A stretch of DNA of 10,302 nt from Actinomycetota bacterium (GTDB lineage Bacteria; Actinomycetota; Geothermincolia; Fen-727; Anoxymicrobiaceae). Below, piece by piece: positions 6,869 to 10,302 of the stretch. Where the stretch lies: the NCBI GenBank assembly GCA_016649525.1, contig JAENXM010000050.1:1-10302 (forward strand). The letters are read 5' to 3'. Position 1 is the stretch's first letter. Every line of letters begins with the position of its first letter. Position numbers and translations under genes: made by a program. Below the pieces are notes generated by a model. It saw only the letters and a list, made by a program, of their open reading frames with translations, did not search any database and was not told the DNA's origin.

Positions 6869-9559
6869 GTGGCGGGTATCTCTATCAAGGTAAACGGCAG
6901 GAGTGTTTCAGCCTATCCGGGCACCAGTGTACTCGAGGCTGCCCGCAAGATCGGCATCGAGATACCAACACTCTGTCACCATCCCGAGCTGGCTCCCACG
7001 GGTTACTGCGGCGTATGCGTCGTGGAAGACCTCGGAAGCGGCAGGCTCATCACAGCGTGCGATACTCCCGCAGATCACGGTATGGACATATCCACCGACT
7101 CGCCCAGGGTCACCGAGGCGAGACGCCGCATTCTCTCACTCATACTGAGCGACCACCCGGAGACCTGTGTCATCTGCGAGAAGGGCAACGCCTGCCGGCT
7201 ACGGGAACTCTCTTCGAACCTCGGGTTGGCCTTTACGAGTGCCCAGAGGTTGGGCCACCTGAGGGGCGTTGTCGATGCGAACCCGTTCATCCACCGTGAC
7301 CTTTCCAAGTGTATCGGTTGCCAGTTGTGCGTACGGGCCTGCCGGGAGATCCAGGGCGCCGAGGCTGTGGAGTTCACATGGACCGGCCTGAAAGGGCGTC
7401 CCCTTGTTACAGGCGATCAGGAGATGAGCGGTTCCGCGTGCGAGCTGTGCGGTTTGTGCGTATCCCTTTGCCCCGTGGGGGCGCTGATAGAGAAGCCGAC
7501 CGCCCATACCGGCGTTGAGGAACAGAGTGTCTCGGTGATCTGCCCGTACTGCGGTGTAGGCTGCACCCTGTCTGTGAGGGTCCGGGATAACGAGGTGATA
7601 GGGGTTCAGGCGGGCGTTCCGGGCTCGGTCAACGGCCCGAGCCTCTGCGTGAAGGGAAGGTACGGCCTCGGTTACGTCCAGCACGGTGAACGCCTGACTA
7701 AGCCCCTTGTCAGGGAGGGAGACGAGCTGGTCGAGGCCTCGTGGGACGAGGCGCTGGACAAAGTCGCCGAGGGCTTTAAGAAAACCATGAAGACCCACGG
7801 GACCGACTCGGTCGGAATACTGGCTTCGGCGAAGGCGACTAACGAAGAGAACTACCTCCTGCAGAAGTTCGCGAGGGCGGTCATAGGGACCAACAACGTG
7901 GACCACTGCGCCCGCTTGTGACACAGCCCCACCGTCGCCGGTCTGGCGGCAGCGTTCGGAAGCGGGGCTATGACCAACTCGCTCGAGGACTTGGCCCGGG
8001 CTGACGTTATCCTGCTCACCGGCACCAATACCATCGAGAACCACCCCGTTATAGCCCAGATGATTAAGACGGCAGTCCTCTCCGGCGGGACGAAGCTCAT
8101 CGTCGTCGACCCACGTGATATATCCATGGCAAGGTATGCGGCCGTCTACCTGAGGCCGCGTCCCGGAACTGATGTCGCCTGGCTCAACGGGATGGCCCGG
8201 TTGATCCTTGCCGAAGGGCTCGCCGACGAGAAGTTCATCGAGAGCCGGACCGAGGACTTCGAGGAGCTCAAGCGGGCCGTAGACGCGTACACCCCCGAAC
8301 TGGTCCAGAAGATAACCGGGATACCGCACGCCGATCTAAAGAAGGCCGCGCGTCTCTATGCCTCGGCGCCCAGCGCGGCGATATATTACGCCATGGGGAT
8401 AACGCAGCACACGACCGGAACCGATAACGTCAAGGCTGTAGCGAACCTGGCTATGCTCACGGGTAACATCGGAAGGCAGGGGACTGGCGTCAACCCCTTG
8501 AGGGGGCAGAACAACGTCCAGGGAGCCTGCGACATGGGAGCGCTCCCGAACGTCTTCCCCGGCTACCAGCCGGTTTCAGATGACGGTGCGCGTCGGAAGT
8601 TCGAGAAGGCGTGGGGGGTCAAGCTACCGGGCGAGCCGGGCCTCACCGTCCTCGAGATGATGAACGCGGCGGCGCGTGGGGACATTCGGGCGATGTACAT
8701 AGTGGGGGAAAACCCGGTACTTACCGACCCCGATTCAAGCCACGTCGTCGAGGCGCTAGAGAAGCTCGATCTGCTCATCGTCCAGGACATCTTCCTCACG
8801 GAGACGGCAAAACTCGCGGACGTTGTCCTGCCCGGCGTCGCCTCGGTCGAGAAGGAAGGAACTTTCACCAACACCGAGAGGCTGGTCCAGAGGTCGCGCA
8901 AGGCGGTTGAGCCTCCGGGTGAGACACGGAGCGACATGGACATAGTCATCGACCTTTCCAATCGAATCGGCTATAAGCAGTCCTACAGCGGCCCCGACAA
9001 GGTCATGGAGGAGATGGCATCCCTCACTCCCTCGTATGCCGGCATATCCTTCGGTCGCCTGGCGCGGGGCGGCATAAGATGGCCGTGTCCGGACAAGAAA
9101 CACCGTGGTACCAGGATTCTTCATGCGAAGGAGTTCACGCGGGGCAAGGGAAGGTTCCATCCTGTCGAGTACATCGAGCCCGCCGAGCTGCCGGACAGGG
9201 AATATCCATTCATACTCACCACCGGTCGTATGCTTTATCACTACCATACCGGCTCAATGACTCGCCGTTCCAGGGCGCTCGCTGAGTACATTTCGGATGG
9301 ATGGGCGGAGATAAACCCCCGTGACGCAAAGCGGCTCGGCATCCGGGAAGGGGCGCCGATAAGGTTGAGTTCCAGGAGGGGCTCGGTCGAGACAAAGGCA
9401 AAACTAAGCGCGCGCTCTCCCGAGGGTGTCGTTTTCATGAGTTTCCACTTTGCCGAGCAGGCGGTGAACAGGCTTACAAATCCCGCGATGGACAAAGACG
9501 GTAAGATCCCCGAGTTCAAGATCAGTGCTGTAAAGATCGATCCGGTGAGTTCCACTTAG
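6869..9559 (+). CDS. fdhA: Selenocysteine-containing formate dehydrogenase catalytic subunit
   Basis: Cytoplasmic Mo/W-bis-MGD enzyme interconverting formate and CO2; 896 residues with the UGA at 7919-7921 read as Sec351. Cofactor motifs run in order: [2Fe-2S] ligands C36, C47, C50, C64; a NuoG-like His-Cys3 site H96, C100, C103, C109; two ferredoxin clusters, C148/151/154/158 and C191/194/197/201; and the catalytic-domain [4Fe-4S] ligands C225, C228, C232, C260. The active site is CARL-Sec-HSP, with Sec351 followed by H352, then GITQH (His514) and NPLRGQNNVQG (Arg545). A molybdopterin-dinucleotide-binding domain covers about 778-892. The length matches Moorella-type FdhA with its NuoG-like N-terminus. 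There is no Tat signal. Reading frame and homology continue without a break across the UGA, so this is one gene, not two or a pseudogene. The start is GTG with GGAGG upstream. Electrons probably pass to the downstream NuoE/F-like subunit. Confidence 0.95.
7919..7969 (+). promoter_or_regulatory. Sec UGA codon and bacterial SECIS-like hairpin
   Basis: Starting at the UGA (U = position 1), a small stem CGCC (7936-7939)/GGCG (7945-7948) presents loop GGTCT (7940-7944). An unpaired T lies just below it at 7935, which is position 17. From memory, the E. coli fdhF SECIS likewise has a bulged U17 and a GGUC apical loop bound by SelB, at matching distances. An outer 6-base-pair stem, AGCCCC (7925-7930)/GGGGCT (7964-7969), encloses the element. 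All of it is coding sequence, as in other bacterial SECIS elements. Confidence 0.85.
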
Positions 9560-9569
9560 AGGAGGGACC

Positions 9570-10302
9570 ATGGAGGTCGGTGGTCCGGGCAGGGTTCTGA
9601 TAGAGAAGCTGCTGAAGGAGAATGAGAGGAAAGGATTTCTCGACACGCCCGCCCTCGAGAAAATTGCGAGATCGCTTGCGCTTCCCTCGAGCCGGGTGTT
9701 CTCGATAGCCGGCCAGCTCGAGCATTTCGATTTTCTCTCCCGCCCCGGCCGGACGGTGAACGTATGCTGCGGTCCGGCCTGCGCTCTCGCGGGCTCCGAC
9801 CGTCTTTTTAACTCTGCCGTTGAGCAGATGGGGGGAGATGACCGGGAGACGCGTATTCACTGCTCCCTCGGCACCCCTTACTGGCACCAACCGATAATGG
9901 TGGAAGTATCAGATCGAGGGAAGCGGCGTCTTGCGGAAAAGATAAAGCCGGCGGACCTCGGCGTGTTGAAGGCACTCGTCAAAGGGGCAAGCTCCGATGG
10001 CCTGCGACCTCTTGCGACCGGGGTAGAGGCCCGCGCGGAGTCCCTCTCGGCAAAGGGTGAGCGCGTTGCGACCCAACGGCAAGGCAAACCCGGGAGCGGA
10101 GTGGCGTTGTTAGAGCCAGAGCTCGACCCGGTGACCACAAGAAAGATAATCAAAGATTCTCGGATTCTGGATACAATGAGCGGCTGTGAACTTGCGGACT
10201 TGATAGCAGAGCTGGTCGAAGGTAAAGATGGAAAGCAGATTATAGTATGCGATGTCGGGGGAGCGGAACTGGAGAACAGCCCGGGGCCGACAATCGCGTC
10301 CC
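9570..10302 (+). CDS. Divergent NuoE/NuoF-like formate dehydrogenase partner subunit, partial
   Basis: The open reading frame runs off the right edge; 244 codons are visible. Residues about 8-112 resemble the NuoE (24 kDa, thioredoxin-like [2Fe-2S]) fold: a helical N-terminus (LDTPALEKIARSLALPSSRVFSIA), then NVCCGPACALAG with C66-x4-C71, then HCSLGTP at 97-103. In canonical NuoE the second pair is C-x3-C; here only C98 remains, so at most three of four ligands are present. Residues about 180-244 faintly resemble the start of NuoF (IKDSRILDTMSGCELADLIAEL, then IIVCDVGG), but the FMN-binding Gly-rich GRGGAGF motif is not conserved. The ATG lies 10 bases after the fdhA stop with GAGGAGGG immediately upstream, so it is co-transcribed with fdhA. 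Known NAD(P)-linked formate dehydrogenases use NuoE/NuoF-type partners. This one may have lost or altered its cofactors. The NuoE call is moderate and the NuoF call tentative. Confidence 0.75.
   Translation, partial: MEVGGPGRVLIEKLLKENERKGFLDTPALEKIARSLALPSSRVFSIAGQLEHFDFLSRPGRTVNVCCGPACALAGSDRLFNSAVEQMGGDDRETRIHCSLGTPYWHQPIMVEVSDRGKRRLAEKIKPADLGVLKALVKGASSDGLRPLATGVEARAESLSAKGERVATQRQGKPGSGVALLEPELDPVTTRKIIKDSRILDTMSGCELADLIAELVEGKDGKQIIVCDVGGAELENSPGPTIAS

Noticed and set aside
7919..7921. Premature stop making fdhA a pseudogene
   Set aside because: The frame and conserved FDH residues continue directly after the TGA, the TGA is at the active-site Sec position, and a SECIS-like hairpin follows.
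7199..8329. 376-residue ORF on the minus strand
   Set aside because: Antisense to formate dehydrogenase, including the Sec region. It has no domain motif; the coding signal and homology are on the plus strand.
7970..9559. Separate gene starting at the ATG at 7970
   Set aside because: It would start inside the conserved active-site region, lack all Fe-S ligands and the Sec, and has no proper ribosome site. It is the 3' part of fdhA.

Overview
The window looks like GC-rich chromosome from an anaerobic bacterium. The evidence is a tungsten-type aldehyde:ferredoxin oxidoreductase, a selenocysteine-containing molybdo/tungsto-pterin formate dehydrogenase and frequent GTG starts, with no mobile elements or CRISPR. 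I cannot place the lineage firmly. An anaerobic, high-GC actinobacterial or clostridial/Moorella-like lineage fits, but this is inference.

Layout: (1) Positions 1-2074, minus strand: a two-gene galactose (Leloir) unit, galT followed by galK. The genes share one base (TAGTG), galK runs off the left edge, and a good sigma70-like promoter lies upstream of galT. (2) Positions 2246-4294, plus strand: a 682-residue aldehyde:ferredoxin oxidoreductase family protein with all four expected Fe-S cysteines and an unusual C-terminal insertion. (3) Positions 4383-6620, plus strand: a tightly spaced pair of zinc-ribbon membrane proteins. The first is a four-helix protein. The second is a single-pass protein whose external part seems to contain a PEGA-like fold split by a helical insertion, plus a C-terminal IMS/NTF2-like domain. 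(4) Positions 6664-6741: tRNA-Pro(UGG) with encoded CCA. (5) Positions 6869-9559: one formate dehydrogenase catalytic subunit, read through an in-frame UGA (Sec351) followed by a SECIS-like hairpin. A naive ORF call would break it into two genes. (6) Position 9570 to the right edge: a partial, divergent NuoE-like protein that continues into a degenerate NuoF-like region. It is probably the electron-transfer partner of the formate dehydrogenase.

How they fit together: galT and galK convert galactose to glucose-1-phosphate via UDP-sugars. The AOR family enzyme and the formate dehydrogenase are both tungsten/molybdenum pterin enzymes handling low-potential electrons (aldehyde/acid and formate/CO2). 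They point to a fermentative or acetogen-like anaerobe with W/Mo cofactor and selenium machinery encoded elsewhere. The zinc-ribbon pair has no evident metabolic link to its neighbours and may act in envelope sensing or stress. The most unusual items are the split PEGA-like domain, the cofactor-ligand losses in the NuoE/NuoF-like protein, the Sec read-through, and the AOR insertion.
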